The notes under the pieces: model-generated
Database searches by the model: none
The model's input: the letters and a program-made list of their open reading frames with translations, nothing else
What the model was told of the DNA's origin: nothing
Assembly (NCBI GenBank): GCA_951213105.1
Contig: OX578140.1
Span: 29,946,780 to 30,010,779 of the forward strand
Direction: 5' to 3'
From: Amaurobius ferox
Lineage: Eukaryota; Arthropoda; Arachnida; Araneae; Amaurobiidae
DNA: 64,000 nt
Position numbers and translations under genes: made by a program
Shown here: positions 1 through 11,400 of the stretch, piece after piece
Position numbering within the stretch: position 1 is the first letter of the stretch
Layout: every line of letters starts with the position of its first letter

Positions 1-525
1 ATATGAAAATGAACAAGAAGGGGGCCGAGATCGGCCTGCCTTGAAATTTGCTAATTCCATGAATCTTTTTATCAGAATTTATAAAAACGGTCAGTACAAA
101 ATTTTCACAGCTGAATAATGCAATGCTTTTATACATTTTAATGGTTTGTATTTTACTTGCATCAGCAAATTTACAAATTATGAATTTTTCCTTAAAATGT
201 CACAGTTTATATCCAAAATGTCACAACATTTATTTTTGTAAAAATTTACCAGTAAACAATTTATTTTTAAAACATACTGTTAAAATGAGCAGACACATGA
301 TCTGAAGTACACCGTAAAAATTTGAAAATGTTAAACAAAGTGGTTGTTTTAAGCAAGAAATATCAATTGTAATACTAAAATACATTTTGAGAAAAACATT
401 CATATTTCCCAGACTCTGAGGGTAGCATATGGAAGGAAAGTGGATTTTTTACCTTGTAATTTGCGGAAAAATAAATTTCATATACAGCTGTAAATACAAA
501 ATTCTGAACAATTTTAATCTATAAT

Positions 526-1396
526 GAAAAATCTGATGTGGGCAGCACATGATTTTCCCTGCTGACTCATGTTCATGTTCTCTTTATTTCTGAAAATAAT
601 TCATTAAATTGAGTTTAACTGCACAAAATAATAGCCATAATTATTTGAATATATATATTGTATATATAATTATTTGCCCTTATAATTATTTGAAATGACA
701 CTGAATTTGTACTTTTAATTCAATTTCTGTTTTCATTTGATAACTGGATTTATTTTCAGAGATGGCGTGTAGCGAAAATTCGAAAAAACTAAAATATTTC
801 GAGAACGGGAATTCCTAGAGTATAGTGGGGTTGATCCTATTCTTTTCGCCGTCAGAATTACGTATAAAATTCCCATTTAATTGCTATATTTGGGCATACG
901 TAGTCTTATGATTTTAGATTTAAATATTTTTGCTGGCTATTTTACAAAATCACCCAGGTTCCTGTTTTCCGAATCGTACATAAATCTAAACAGCTTCAGG
1001 TTAATCTACAAGTGATTCATCTATCAAATTTAGTGAAATTTGTTCTATTAGTTTTTCAGATAGAGTGGATACAGCCATTTTTGCTGGTCATTCAGAAAAA
1101 AAGGCGAGTTCTTTTACCCTGAATCGTACCAAAATCTAATCAGCACCAGGGTCACTTACAAGGGACTTATTTACCAAATTTTATGAAATTAGGTCAATAG
1201 GTTTTTCAGTTAGAGGGAATACAATTAATATCTGCACAGACAAACAGACACACACACAGACGTCAAGCTAAAAGTATTTTTTTTTCGTTTTCTAGAGGTC
1301 CCCAAACGTGTAAATCCATCGAAAACCCGAGTTGCGAATTTCGGCACGATTCGATTCTTTCCCTATACATTGCCATGTGTTGCAAGGAAAATAAAA
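526..1396 (+). repeat. Family A (CAGA)n element, single diverged copy
   Basis: Begins with the conserved head (GATGTGGGCAGCACATG then TTTTCCCTGC) and ends with CCCTATACATTGCCATG and a TGCAAGGAAAA tail. Inside are two diverged copies of an approximately 150-bp module (TCGTACCAAAATCTAATCAG ... GAGTGGATAC), a short CAGACA/CACA tract near 1240, and the block containing AACGTGTAAATCCATCG. The same order of parts recurs at 49.5-54.1 kb and 58.7-64 kb. No coding capacity is evident. It is probably a non-autonomous transposon. Confidence 0.75.
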
Positions 1397-2090
1397 AATT
1401 GCATTTTTCAACAAACTCTCCTGTTTCGATCCTCTAAGATAAAAATGATTTTCATGAAAATGACTTCTTTATACAAGTTGCACAAGAGTATAAAAATATT
1501 AGAAAAAGTAATGCCATAAAACAATTACCATTCCGAGTGAAATTTTTTTAGTCCAACGTTCTCTTGACAAGAGCTCCGTAGCATTTTTAGGATGTAATAA
1601 CCATTCACGTATCCTTTAAGCAGAAAGCATTTTAAATCTGTCGTATAAACTTCGATGGTCAGGGATTAGATGACGAAGTGCTTGTTTTCTAATGCTTTAG
1701 TGGTTTAGGCGTTAGACTGCTCAGAAGAATAACAGATTTATTTACCATAAAAATTTTGATTCCTAAAAATTAATCCGAATAAATTCCTCTAAAACTAAGA
1801 TCATTAATTTGGTTTTTGAATATGAGCACAAACGCGACCTGATGCGGATAGCAAATTACTTTTACTATAACTTAAAAAATTGCTGTTTCGTTATTTAATT
1901 TATTAAATTTTTTTCTTTCTTATTTATAAGTTTATTTCATCGCACAAAAAAAAAAAAATATGTAAAATGAATATTTTCATCGAATTTATAGTTTTTCTAT
2001 TTATTTTACTGGGTAATTTGCCATATTTTGTATGGAGACTGAATCAAAAAATTCCCTTAAAACAGAAATATCACTATATATAATTGTCTA
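1397..2090. other. No gene seen
   Basis: AT-rich sequence with short A and T runs (an A run near 1946-1959). I see no long reading frame, RNA gene or repeat that matches other parts of the window. Confidence 0.5.
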
Positions 2091-2094
2091 ACAT

Positions 2095-2745
2095 GTTTTT
2101 TCTTTCACACCCTCCAGAAGCCTTTCGGTGAACTAAAAGTATGGGTTTCTGTTCCATCATAATATCGGCTATTGTACGGAACCTAACAGAGAGTGATTAT
2201 TGATTACCCTCTCTTGGGTCGGTAAAAATGGGATGTTTTCAAAAAGCCTTTGGAGACACTCCAAAAGTCCCCTGGTGACCTAGAAGGCTGGTTCTTTGCC
2301 CTTATAGTATTGGACATCTGCCAGAATTTAACATAGCCAGATATTCGATTTAACCCTGGAGAACAGAGGAAATGGGGTTTTTAAGTCTTTTCACACCGTC
2401 TAGTAACTTCCTGCTTCAACAGAAATTTGAATTTCTGCACACTTATAGTAATGACTAACGAATTGAGCCTAAAGTCGATGGATTTTTGATCTCACCCCCA
2501 GGTTGGAGATTATGTTTTTTTAAAAATTATTTCCAGATTATGAAACTATCCCCCGGTGGCTTAGAAGGATGAATGTTTAACCACTTATAGTATGCACCAC
2601 TGGAACGAACGTAACGGAGTCGGATTTTTAAATTTTCTCCAGGATTTAAACAAATAAGGGTAGAGAGTGTACGTAATGTCTCCCAGAAAATTCCACAGGC
2701 TCCACAGAGAACATAAAAGGCTGTTACCAAGCGTTACAATCTAAC
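2095..2745. repeat. Degenerate satellite, relative of the 55-57 kb array
   Basis: Units of roughly 120-180 bp recur with the order 'CTCCAGAAG..TTTCGGTG / CCTAGAAGGCTG / CTTATAGTAT / TTAAC..AGCC / TATTCGATTT..CCTGGAG'. The same word order, better preserved, is seen at 55.6-57.26 kb (CTTCCGGCGG / TTAGAAGCCTG / CTTATAGTATATTTG / TAACGGAGCCGGATTTTCG). The minus-strand open frame at 2527-2730 lies wholly in this repeat and is not taken as a gene. Confidence 0.5.
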
Positions 2746-3990
2746 TGGTTCAATTTTCAATTGAGACAACCATTTTAGACTCTACGAATTGCACACAGGT
2801 AAACAAAAAGAACTTATTAAAAGAAGACGCAGCTTAATTTTTTTAATCTCATGTCTCTAAAAGGTTTAAATACTAGTCTTAGAATAAAGTTTTTACAGTG
2901 GTAGATAGTTTATTTACTTTGTTCTAAAAAATGACACATAAAATGATCGTCTAATTAACATAAGATGGATGTCTTTTCATTTCTTTCTTTCCTTTTATTT
3001 TGCTGTCTATTTCAGCAAAGTGTCAATGTTTTATTTTCAGTCGCGTGCTTCATTGCATAGCATTTCACCCGATTGCCAAATTTAGTGAAAACCAAGCAGA
3101 TAATTCAGAAGTTTGAGTAAATACATACAGCGTACAAACAGACAGATGTAAGGATATACCAAATACATACGCATCATATACCGCACATCGTGGTGAATTT
3201 GAATCACATGGTGTGAAATTAGGCCAAATATGCCCTGACTGTAGAGAGTGTTTGAACGTCTAGTAATCATAGATTTCAGTCAAAACTTCAAAATGTTCGA
3301 TAACATAACTGTTGGTCATCATTTAAGATATTTAACACCACAGATGCACATTTCTGTGTTTCTTGAAAAATGAACGAAATGTCAAATGAAAGTTAGTCGA
3401 TAACATAATTGCTCATCATAATTTAAAATACTTAAAATCACACATTTGCATTTCTGTCTCTGCACAAAACTGAAACAAATTTCAACTGCTTATTTGACAG
3501 TATAATTTCTGCAGCTCTAGTCTCCTTTATAAAGACTTTTGTAAAGACTGACCACAGACAATCTGATTATTTGAAACTTTCTTAAGCCTATTATTCTGCC
3601 TCTTCACTTTTGAAACATTTCCTTTCGTGAAATTACCTTCCAATTCCTTACGTAAAATGTAGTGTTGGTAAACGGTGTTCGTCAAAACTTCTCTTCGACG
3701 GAGGAGACATTTTAAGCTGTGCAATAGTAATTCTTATTGGATAGAGTTAAGTAGATAGGAAAGATTAGGGTTTGTGAGATGTGATAACCTGCTATTTATC
3801 AATCATATAATTTGCGTTATATTCTTAATTTCCTGTTGACTAACAGCTTATTACAGCTTCGGTTCGACGGACAAATCAAGAACAATCCAGACAGTTTGCA
3901 GATTCTACAAGTGAAATAGAATAACCGTTTAGGAAAATCGGTGGTTAGATTTTATGTGGATGACATGCGCCTCACTCGCTTTACTATTCC
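2746..3990. other. No gene seen; one old tandem duplication
   Basis: Mostly AT-rich sequence without coding signal. At about 3297-3490 two diverged copies of a roughly 107-bp unit follow each other; both begin GATAACATAA and contain CATTTCTGT. Short open frames at 3082-3270 and 3527-3724 (minus) have no recognisable product. Confidence 0.45.
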
Positions 3991-3998
3991 TTAATAGT

Positions 3999-4330
3999 GT
4001 TACGAATAGTGTAAAATGCGTTCACGGCTCTTTGAGTCCCCACATTGGGAAGTTACTTTACAGGTAGCCATCCCTATTACGAGAAAGTAGGATTGCCATA
4101 TTTTGATGGTTACCAGGTTAGGCGATTTATCGCCAACAATGCGAGTTTTTGAATATACCAGAACATTATCGAAATATTGAATATTCTTGGAGATACGAGT
4201 TTATTCAGGAAGTTTCTAAGATGAGTATATATAAAAAGTTACCGGTCAGTTAGAGAGAAGTTGAGGCGGTTTGAGCTAAATTGAATTGCAGGACACGTCA
4301 GTGTTTTGAGTGGGTTCAAGGTGGACTAGC
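3999..4330 (+). mobile_element. Gypsy-type LTR fragment with TATA-like promoter
   Basis: Starts with TGTTACGAATAGTG, the TGTTACGAA-type 5' end common in arthropod Gypsy LTRs. It contains a TATA-like box (AGTATATATAAAAAG, about 4222-4236) followed about 15-20 nt later by the start-like GGTCAGTTAGAGAG. I cannot define the 3' boundary, a primer-binding site or internal coding sequence, so it may be a truncated or solo LTR. Family assignment is from the terminal sequence only. Confidence 0.4.
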
Positions 4331-5573
4331 CCAATATATGGTTCAAAATCCAAGAATCTAAAATATACTTGTCTTCATATGATAACAGCATACTAAATTT
4401 AGCCACTAGTCAGTTTTTAAAGAGCATATCTCTATTTGCGAAGCTAAGACGGGTTAACCCAAAAGGATTCTAAATTCAAAAACTCAAAACGTACCTCCAA
4501 AAACAACGATGTGCTAAATTTTGAATTTGTAACTGCTCTGGTTTTCAAATTATTCCAAAAATAACGAGTACATTCCTATAGTGAGCCATAAGGTTCAAAG
4601 TTAAAAGATGTAAAATGTATAGCAAAAGACAACGTTATACAAATTTCATATTTCTGTGATTAATGAAAGCGGATAAGTTAAGGCCTCAAAGATTGTAATC
4701 GCACTTCCAAACAAACAGCAGATCAAGATAAAAAATAGTTGTAAAAGGAAACAAAGATTGGATTTTAGAGAATACAAAACATTACAATATTTTAATTAAT
4801 CACTGATAAAATATTTCCGTCATACAAATAATTTATGCGTTTTGCAAGAGTATATATTTAAACAAAATTCAAATTGACTAATGTCGACAAATATGATTTG
4901 TGGTTTTCTCCGATAACTGCATTTACAATTTTAAACTGTCCTTTCTAAATATGTAATGTTTAGAAAAATAATGAACAGAAAAAACTATCTGCTTCTTTAT
5001 TTTTGAACTTTCATCAGAATAAAAAACAACGACTGTTCTGGTTTTAAATGATTTAAGATAAACCCCACAATTCAGCTTTAAATGCATTCATATCTTACAT
5101 CCAACTACGTTAGTTTTTATAAGCTGAAATAATTAACCTGAAAGTCTGTAACATTGGATGCGATATTACAGTCTTACTTTGTTTTTATTTTTAACTACCT
5201 GTTCCAAACATAACCGCGCTCATTTTACAATGAAAACAAAGAATAAAACTTCGAGATCGGGTATACACATATATCTTTTAACGACGTAAGATGATTATTA
5301 TAGACTTCAGCTTAAAGACAATTTAAAAAGACCATATACCTGTATTTTGGGAAAGATATTTATGTTGATCTCATATCAAATAGTTTTCGAAAGAACATAT
5401 TTTAACGATTTGGAAATATTTAAGATTTTCAATCGTTTTTACTTATTTAACATACAATGTATACGAGCTCCCAGTAAAATATAATTGCAACTCATATAGT
5501 GTGCATTCCTTTTTATTCCTGTATTATTATTCTCTGTCAGTTGGAGATTTGCACAACCGTTATGAATAATATA
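4331..5573. other. No gene seen
   Basis: AT-rich sequence with frequent short A/T runs. I found no reading frame of note, RNA gene or match to the repeat families in this window. Confidence 0.5.
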
Positions 5574-5706
5574 CTCCTGTTTGTAAAAACTGCAGCACCA
5601 TGAATGAATCATCATAATTAAATGGAATCAATTCTGCAAACGACTTGAATTGATACAAATAAACTATAAAATTTATAAAGCAAAAAACAATATTACATGT
5701 CGAAAA

Positions 5707-7018
5707 TCAGTATTTTGTAACGCCACCACACTCTGCAATAAGTGCTTCTATACGACGTGGCATGAAATCAAATAGACCTTTAATTTGTACCTCAGGAAAA
5801 GCATTCTCTATTGCTTCTGTTCAAACCAAAAGTTTAGCTGTATTACCTACGGGATGAACGTCAAGAGCAAGAAGCCAATCGAAGAAATCCCAGACATGTT
5901 GTTGTTGTTTCTTATAACCTCCTGTTTCGGTCGAACCGCAAACAGGACCAGTGATGCCAGAAGAAGGACAAAGAATGACACAAGACGAGATCACAAAGTT
6001 TAATAACACAAACAAGCATCACTGACGAAGGTCAGATGGAGGTGCAGCTTCCCATTTGGCGAGGACCCAGAAGGCGGACTTCATCTTCATGAAAACACCC
6101 ATGCCTTACTCGGGATTCGAACCCAAGCCCACTAGACAGCAGTCGGAGACGTTATCTACTTCATCGCCTGGGCGGCCCCAGACATGTTCAACAGGCGAAA
6201 TATCCGATGACTAGACAGGCCGAGGAAGAAGCTGTATGTGTTGCGTTGAAAATAAGTCTTGACCATTCCTAGTAACATATGGACGGGCATTGTCCTGTTG
6301 AAATACAGATCCAGAAAGGCGTTAAAGGAAGGGTTCTACTTCGGGCTATAGAAATTCTCTGATGTACCGGTCGATTTTGAGATTACCCTCAATTCTAAGT
6401 TGGGTATCCAATAACGCCTTAAGCTGTCACGCTTGGCGGTCGTCTAGTATGATGTTGAATAACGCATTCCAGAAGGTAGCGTTCACAGCTATAGCGTCTA
6501 ACGCGGATGCGGCCATCACTGTACCCCAAATAAAAACAGGATTCATCGAAAAATACGACTTGTTGGCAATTGGCACGCCAATGTCTATATTGATGAGCTC
6601 ATTACAGCCGTAGGCGTCGATGGTTTTGCATCAGGGGAATCCTGTATAAAGGAATTCTTGCACGCAGTCCACGATGCAGCAGACGCCGACGAATTATTGG
6701 AACAGACAATGACACACCTGTAGTAGTGCTCCAATGCTCTGTTAATTGCCGAGGTGAAGCTTATTATCCACCACAGCTATGAGGATGAGGTGTCTATCAT
6801 CCCATACTGACGTAACATTTCGTCATCCACTGTCGGATTTGCGACTCGTCAGGTTCGCTTCAGTCCATTGCTTCCATACTAGTATCATTTCCATGCCATT
6901 GCTCTCCATACGAATGCGATTGCACGATAAGAAGAAACCCTTTTTCTAAGGTCGATCATCGTCCCCGATCAAACTCCGTAACTTGCTCATATGGCGCCCT
7001 CTGTCGCCGCAGAGGCAT
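5707..7018 (-). pseudogene. Tc1-like transposase pseudogene (DD34E type)
   Basis: Read on the minus strand, it starts at an ATG (7016-7018) giving MPLRRQRAPYEQVTEFDRG, a typical Tc1 N-terminus, and ends at 5707-5709 after GGVTKY. In between, recognisable Tc1 blocks appear in shifted frames: FFDES (catalytic D region), then FQQDNARPYVTRNG followed by LLPRPV, a stop, and SSDISPVEHVWD (second D and the E). Several stop codons and frameshifts break it, and a SINE is inserted immediately after the PVEHVWD coding region. The product would be a nuclear cut-and-paste transposase; this copy cannot encode one. The minus-strand frame at 5821-6015 is a SINE/transposase chimaera, not a gene. Confidence 0.75.
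5889..6188 (-). mobile_element. tRNA-derived SINE with 12-bp target duplication
   Basis: The insertion is bounded by cccagacatgtt at 5889-5900 and again at 6177-6188, leaving a 276-bp body. Read on the minus strand it has a tRNA-like head with a perfect box B (GGTTCGAATCC, 6123-6113), a conserved AGTAAGGCATGGG block just downstream, and ends in an (AAC)n tail (5901-5911). Box A is degraded. The AAGGCATGG block is shared with the SINE at 58027-58269, so the two belong to one superfamily. It lies inside the Tc1 transposase and is therefore younger than that element. Confidence 0.85.
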
Positions 7019-7257
7019 AGTGATTTCTCGTGAAAAGTTTACCACTAGCAGACAACCATAGACTACTTTTAATGTTCCAATGCAGCTCTCTATTCATACG
7101 GTTAAGACATCAATTCTGAGACCGCTGCTCAGCCCACGCATGCGCGGTAACTCTGAATTTCTACTCATTTGCATAGCACAGCCTAATTTGCATTTGCTGT
7201 AAGTTTCAGCTCAATCGCGTGATTTCTTCATGGTGTTGTAATTTTTACAAACATGAG

Positions 7258-7885
7258 TTTATATTTTCCACTTGCGGTTAGACTGATAGACAAATACTAC
7301 CGATACATCATTGCAATACTATCTCTTAACAAAACACAATTAATGTCATTGATTTAGCATCATGTTTATCAATTTCGTGGTATTTTTTATCGGTTTGGCG
7401 ATATTTTTGTCAATTTGGCAACATTTAAAAAACTCGCCAGGTTAACGATATCCCGCCATAATTTTCGTCCAGTGTTATGGATGGACGGATGAAATTAATA
7501 CTTCCTAGAAGGCAACTTTGATTATCAAGGAAACTGACCTCAATTTTGCAAAAATATTGAATTTTCATCATTTATGCGTCATTTATATGAAATTAGGGTC
7601 ATTTTTATCAATTTGGAGACATTTTGGTTTAATTGGCTATACTTTGTTCCATTTGGAGACATTTAAAAAAGTCGTCAAATTTGTAACCAAGTGGGATGGC
7701 TGGATTGACAGACAAACGCTACCGAAACATCATTACAGGACTATATTTTAACAAAGCACATTTAATTTAATGTATTTAGCGTCACTTTTATAAATTTGGC
7801 CACTTTTTTATCGATTTGGCGACATGTATTATAGACTTGGAGACATTTCTATCGATGTGGTCACATTTTCATCAATGCATTTGAA
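7258..7885. repeat. 'GGCGAC' repeat tract
   Basis: Many near-copies of TTTATCAATTTGGCGACATT and its variants occur (7367-7450, 7585-7690, 7780-7880), separated by AATTTAGCGTCA-type words. The same vocabulary is found in family B and family D elements. The plus-strand frame at 7518-7751 is composed of this repeat and is not annotated as a gene. Confidence 0.6.
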
Positions 7886-7889
7886 ATAG

Positions 7890-8578
7890 CTTGTGATTTA
7901 TTTATTTAATTATTTTTTTTTTTTTTTTTTGCAAAATTTGCGAATTTCGCAACTTTTTTTGCAAGAAAAAATTACAAAAATCTGTATTGTGGGTCTAAAT
8001 GGTCATAATTATAGCATGTTACTCTTCACTTGGAAAGGCTTGAACATCCTTTCATTTGATATCGTACTTGAAAGTGTATCCCCAGGGTGTAACTCCCCCC
8101 CCCTCCCCCCTGGGGGGCTAATGGCGTCACGAACCGAAAATTACATCACGGCTTTTTTCACAATGACTGAAACTATTAAGTCTCGTACTCATTGAGTCAT
8201 AAATAACCTTTTTTATGCGTGATTACTTCAAACTTTGCCCTATGTCGGCATGTTATAAAAATATAAAATTTCGAATAAGCGTCATCTTTTCGCTCGAATT
8301 TGAAAATATTCTCTCTAGTTCTAGATTTTTTGATAAGCCGGATGGATCTAAAGTTGTGAGAAAATCCGTTAATATTTGCAGCAGCTACCGTGTATACACG
8401 AAACGACCACAGACATACATACAGACAGACAGGCAAACATCATTCCAAAAATATTCAAAATGTGTTGATGTCCTAAAATACACATTGGCAACAAAATCTG
8501 GAATTCCAAAATTTTCATTAAATAATAATTTTTCTGTACTATATTGCATACTTTGACAAAGTCAAAATGGTAATATTC
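7890..8578 (+). repeat. Family E (CAGA)n element, copy 1
   Basis: Colinear with 41150-41745: TGGGTCTAAATGGTCATAA, a C-run/G-run hairpin-like patch (8097-8118), ATGGCGTCACGAA, ATTGAGTCATAAATAA, TTCTAGATTTTTTGATAA, then a CAGACAGACAGGCA tract (8421-8436) and a CATTGGCAACAAAATC tail. Open frames here (7893-8195, 8215-8556, minus 8197-8436) fall entirely in the repeat. No coding function is supported. Confidence 0.7.
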
Positions 8579-10005
8579 AGCGATTGCAGATGAAATACTG
8601 TTTTACATATCGCAATTTCCATGTTAATAGAACATTAAAATGCGCGTCATTTTTGTGCTTAGATTTGAAATGTCTTTTGATTATCAAAACTTAAATGTGT
8701 AGTTATCATTAACGATCACTAGTCATTCGGCGCGCACGAAGCGTTGGTGAAAATTTGTATCATATACATATTTCTTAAAAATTATTAGAAACTAGTTCAG
8801 ATCAAAACTTTTAATTTTTTTATAATTTTTTATATTTTAAATCCCCCTTTTCAGACATTGGCGTCCATGGACGCCAATGCCTGCAAAAGCGGACTGAAAT
8901 GTTTGGGATAGGGTATGTCAAATACCTGTCTTTTTGAGAGGTTCTTCGTCTGGAATTGACGCTGTTCCACCCGTAAGCAGAAGCTTAAGAAGTTTATTGG
9001 CAGTACAAAAATACTGGATTCAAGCTATCCGTTTAAGAGGGTTTGAGCACCAAAGCACAACGTGTGAACTAAAACTTAACGTGCATGTGCTAATACTCGA
9101 AACGGTGGTGAATCATGCCGGGCATATGCATATACGGGGTCCTCCGTAGCCGTTAAAACATTCCGAAAAATGCAATTCCCAGGGTTTTGAGGAACCCTGG
9201 CTAATCCGCCACTGATCAAACCTGTAAATCTGTGAATGTGTGTTCTCTTTCACACTGCGATTTTTTTTTAAGGGGTACTTTATTTCTAATTATTTTCAAT
9301 ACAAAAACGTTTTTAATAAAATATTTGAGACAAATATTGATCACATGGATTTTTTGGTTTAACAATTATCGCAGGTTTTTGAATCGAAATTAAAACATAT
9401 CATTAGCTGGTAAAATCGAAGCGTTCTTCATAAAAGTAAATATTCAATGTAAGTAAAAAGGACCAGGCAAAAGGGATATAAATTATGTGTAAAAGGATGT
9501 GTTGTAAAAAATGTAAGACTGTATCTTGTGCATATTTTTTCATATAAGTTTTGTACAATGGCTGTTGACACTGTATGCTATTTAAAGAGATAGCGAAATG
9601 GGCATTTCAGCGAAATAGACAAACCTTTTTGACAAAACAAGAAATTTAGTGACAAAGCTTCACTTTCTTTCAGAAATCTCGATGCTCTTACTGTCAATCA
9701 CGCTTGCTATCAAAACTCAAAGTGAACTATTCTACGACTTGTCGTAAAATAGAATTGTTCTTTTGAAGGTTTAGGAGAGTAAATGTGAAAGCAGTTGTGC
9801 AAAATAATTAAAAATAATATTATTATTTGATTGAAAAGAATGTGAATAAAATATCAATTGTGCAACATGCGATACATTATCTACATGCTTCATTAAATCT
9901 ACTTCTATATCAGTCTAATATTCACTTCTGAAGTCATTAGAGTAATTAATATCTATGCTGCTGAAAATAAAAATTTGACACTTTGCAATATCATTCTTTC
10001 TTTCG
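8579..10005. other. No gene seen; one perfect palindrome
   Basis: AT-rich sequence. A perfect 24-bp palindrome at 8856-8879 is centred on CCATGG, with further imperfect symmetry on both sides (CCTTTTCAGA against GCTTTTGCAGG). A T-rich patch occurs at 8813-8840. The open frame 8934-9149 has no recognisable product. Confidence 0.5.
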
Positions 10006-10009
10006 TTAC

Positions 10010-10110
10010 TCGATCCAGACCCTTCGACCTACCCGAAGGTTTAAGGTATCTGTTTGAACGGTAGGAATCCAGTGGCGGTGGGAGCGAAATCTACAGAGAC
10101 CGTAACTTTT
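10010..10110 (-). mobile_element. SINE 3' fragment
   Basis: Reverse complement contains GATTCCTACCG, CAAACAGATACCTTAAACC and GGTAGGTCGAAGGGTCTGGA, matching the conserved 3' end of the tRNA-derived SINE at 11153-11400. Diverged and 5'-truncated; I see no clear target duplication. Confidence 0.6.
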
Positions 10111-10139
10111 TTCTAACATTTAGCTACTAATTTGGTGGA

Positions 10140-10500
10140 ATATTCACATCAAGTTCACATTGCCTGAAATATTTCATTTAGAAGCATTTCAATCTAAGAG
10201 AAATAGTTCGAGTTATGAAAAATAGATGATGATGTATATCCATTAACTTTCCACTCACGCCATCTATCGGACATTCCCTGAACTATTTCTCTTTTAAGTT
10301 AATCATTCTAAGATAAACAGTTTGCGAGATGAGAAATGTATAGTGCTGTCTATCCATTGCCTTTTGACTAGAGTCATCTATTGCAAATTCCCCGAACTAT
10401 TTCTTTTAGTGGCAAGTCAATCATTTATCTAGGATAAAGGCATCTCTTTAAGTAGGATAAATTCTAAGTAGGATAATTAAGTAGGATAAATTCTTTAAGA
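10140..10500. repeat. Diverged short tandem repeats
   Basis: About three copies of a roughly 125-bp unit containing TCCATTAACTTTCCACTCAC / CGGACATTCCCTGAACTATT and variants (10155-10200, 10235-10320, 10350-10440). They are followed by a 16-bp tandem of AAGTAGGATAAATTCT (about 10451-10498). No coding signal. Confidence 0.5.
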
Positions 10501-10895
10501 AGATATTTTGGTAAAAGTTTTAAACTCATATATCATGTTTAACTCATATAGTGTGCTTAACCGATTGTTGAAATAAAATAAAAGTAGTACTGTAAATCTT
10601 TTAATACAATTTTTAGCGCTTTCATTTTAGCATATGTTATATCTAATTTAATATTTTTCATAAATGTGTTTACAAACGGGACCTTTTACTCTTCAAATCT
10701 GCACGTGAAGATAGTTTTGTATTGCAAGAATAAATATCATTACACATTTTAGGAGAATTAAATTAAATTGTTATTAGAATGTTTTAAATAGCAATATAAT
10801 TTAGAATACTATAAGAATTTGCATGTAAATGTGAATATAAATTTTCTTTATATTATACGTTCCGTAGAACGGGTATACTGCTAGTAAATAAATGA
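10500..10895 (-). repeat. Family D element, terminal part
   Basis: Read on the minus strand it begins CTAGCAGTATACCCGTTCTA, then GGAACGTATAATATAAAG and ATGCAAATTCTTATAGTATT. This is the same 5' end as the elements at 14062, 44220 and (minus) 30780. The element is truncated and its (CAGA)n end is not present here. Confidence 0.6.
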
Positions 10896-11152
10896 ATACC
10901 TAACTAACGATCGGAATTACAGATAAAGTCCACCAAAATAGAGAACTAAAATAGTTACACATCACAAAATCCCATAAAAATATTACCTCTTATTCACACG
11001 AAACTGAGTTAAATTTTTCATGTTACTACTTGCAACATAGCAGAGATATGTATTTATTGGTTCATGTATTACCTGACTTTCTAAAGTAGTTACAAGGGAT
11101 TGCCGGGAAAATGATATTGGAGTATTGGATATGGTGATATATTCTTCCTCTT

Positions 11153-11400
11153 TGATCCAGACCGTCCGACACATTCGAAGGTGTAAGGTATCTGTTTGGA
11201 CGACCGGGATGTGGCACCCAATTTAGACCGGAATTCAATGCGGCGGTATCCACAGGGACCATACCATCCTTTCCCTACCACCAACCACTCGGAAAGGCTT
11301 ACGGACCCACATATTTAACGGATCCATACTCCGCGTGAACACAGAGATAGTTAGGTAGAGCCGGGAATAGAACTCGTGTCCTCAGAGTGCAATCCCCGTG
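11153..11400 (-). mobile_element. tRNA-derived SINE, nearly complete
   Basis: On the minus strand: a tRNA-like head (GGATTGCACTCTGAGGACAC then GAGTTCTATTCCCGGCTC, a one-mismatch box B), a body with GTGGGTCCGTAAGCC, GGTAGGGAAAGGATGG and ATTCCGGTCTAAATTGGGTG, and the conserved 3' end CGTCCAAACAGATACCTTAC / GTCGGACGGTCTGGATC. The 5' part of the head with box A is truncated. Three minus-strand frames (10983-11174, 11062-11262, 11090-11284) are partly SINE translation and are not genes. Confidence 0.8.

Larger units (their letters stand above)
5574..7257 (-). mobile_element. Tc1-like DNA transposon, inactive, split by a SINE
   Basis: Terminal inverted repeats are visible. The left end CTCCTGTTTGTAAAAACTG followed by GCACCATGAA mirrors the right end read in reverse (CTCATGTTTGTAAAAATTA then CAACACCATGAA). 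A TA precedes the left end at 5572-5573. Without the 288 bp added by the SINE insertion the element is about 1.4 kb, the usual Tc1 size. It carries one degenerate transposase on the minus strand. Confidence 0.75.
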
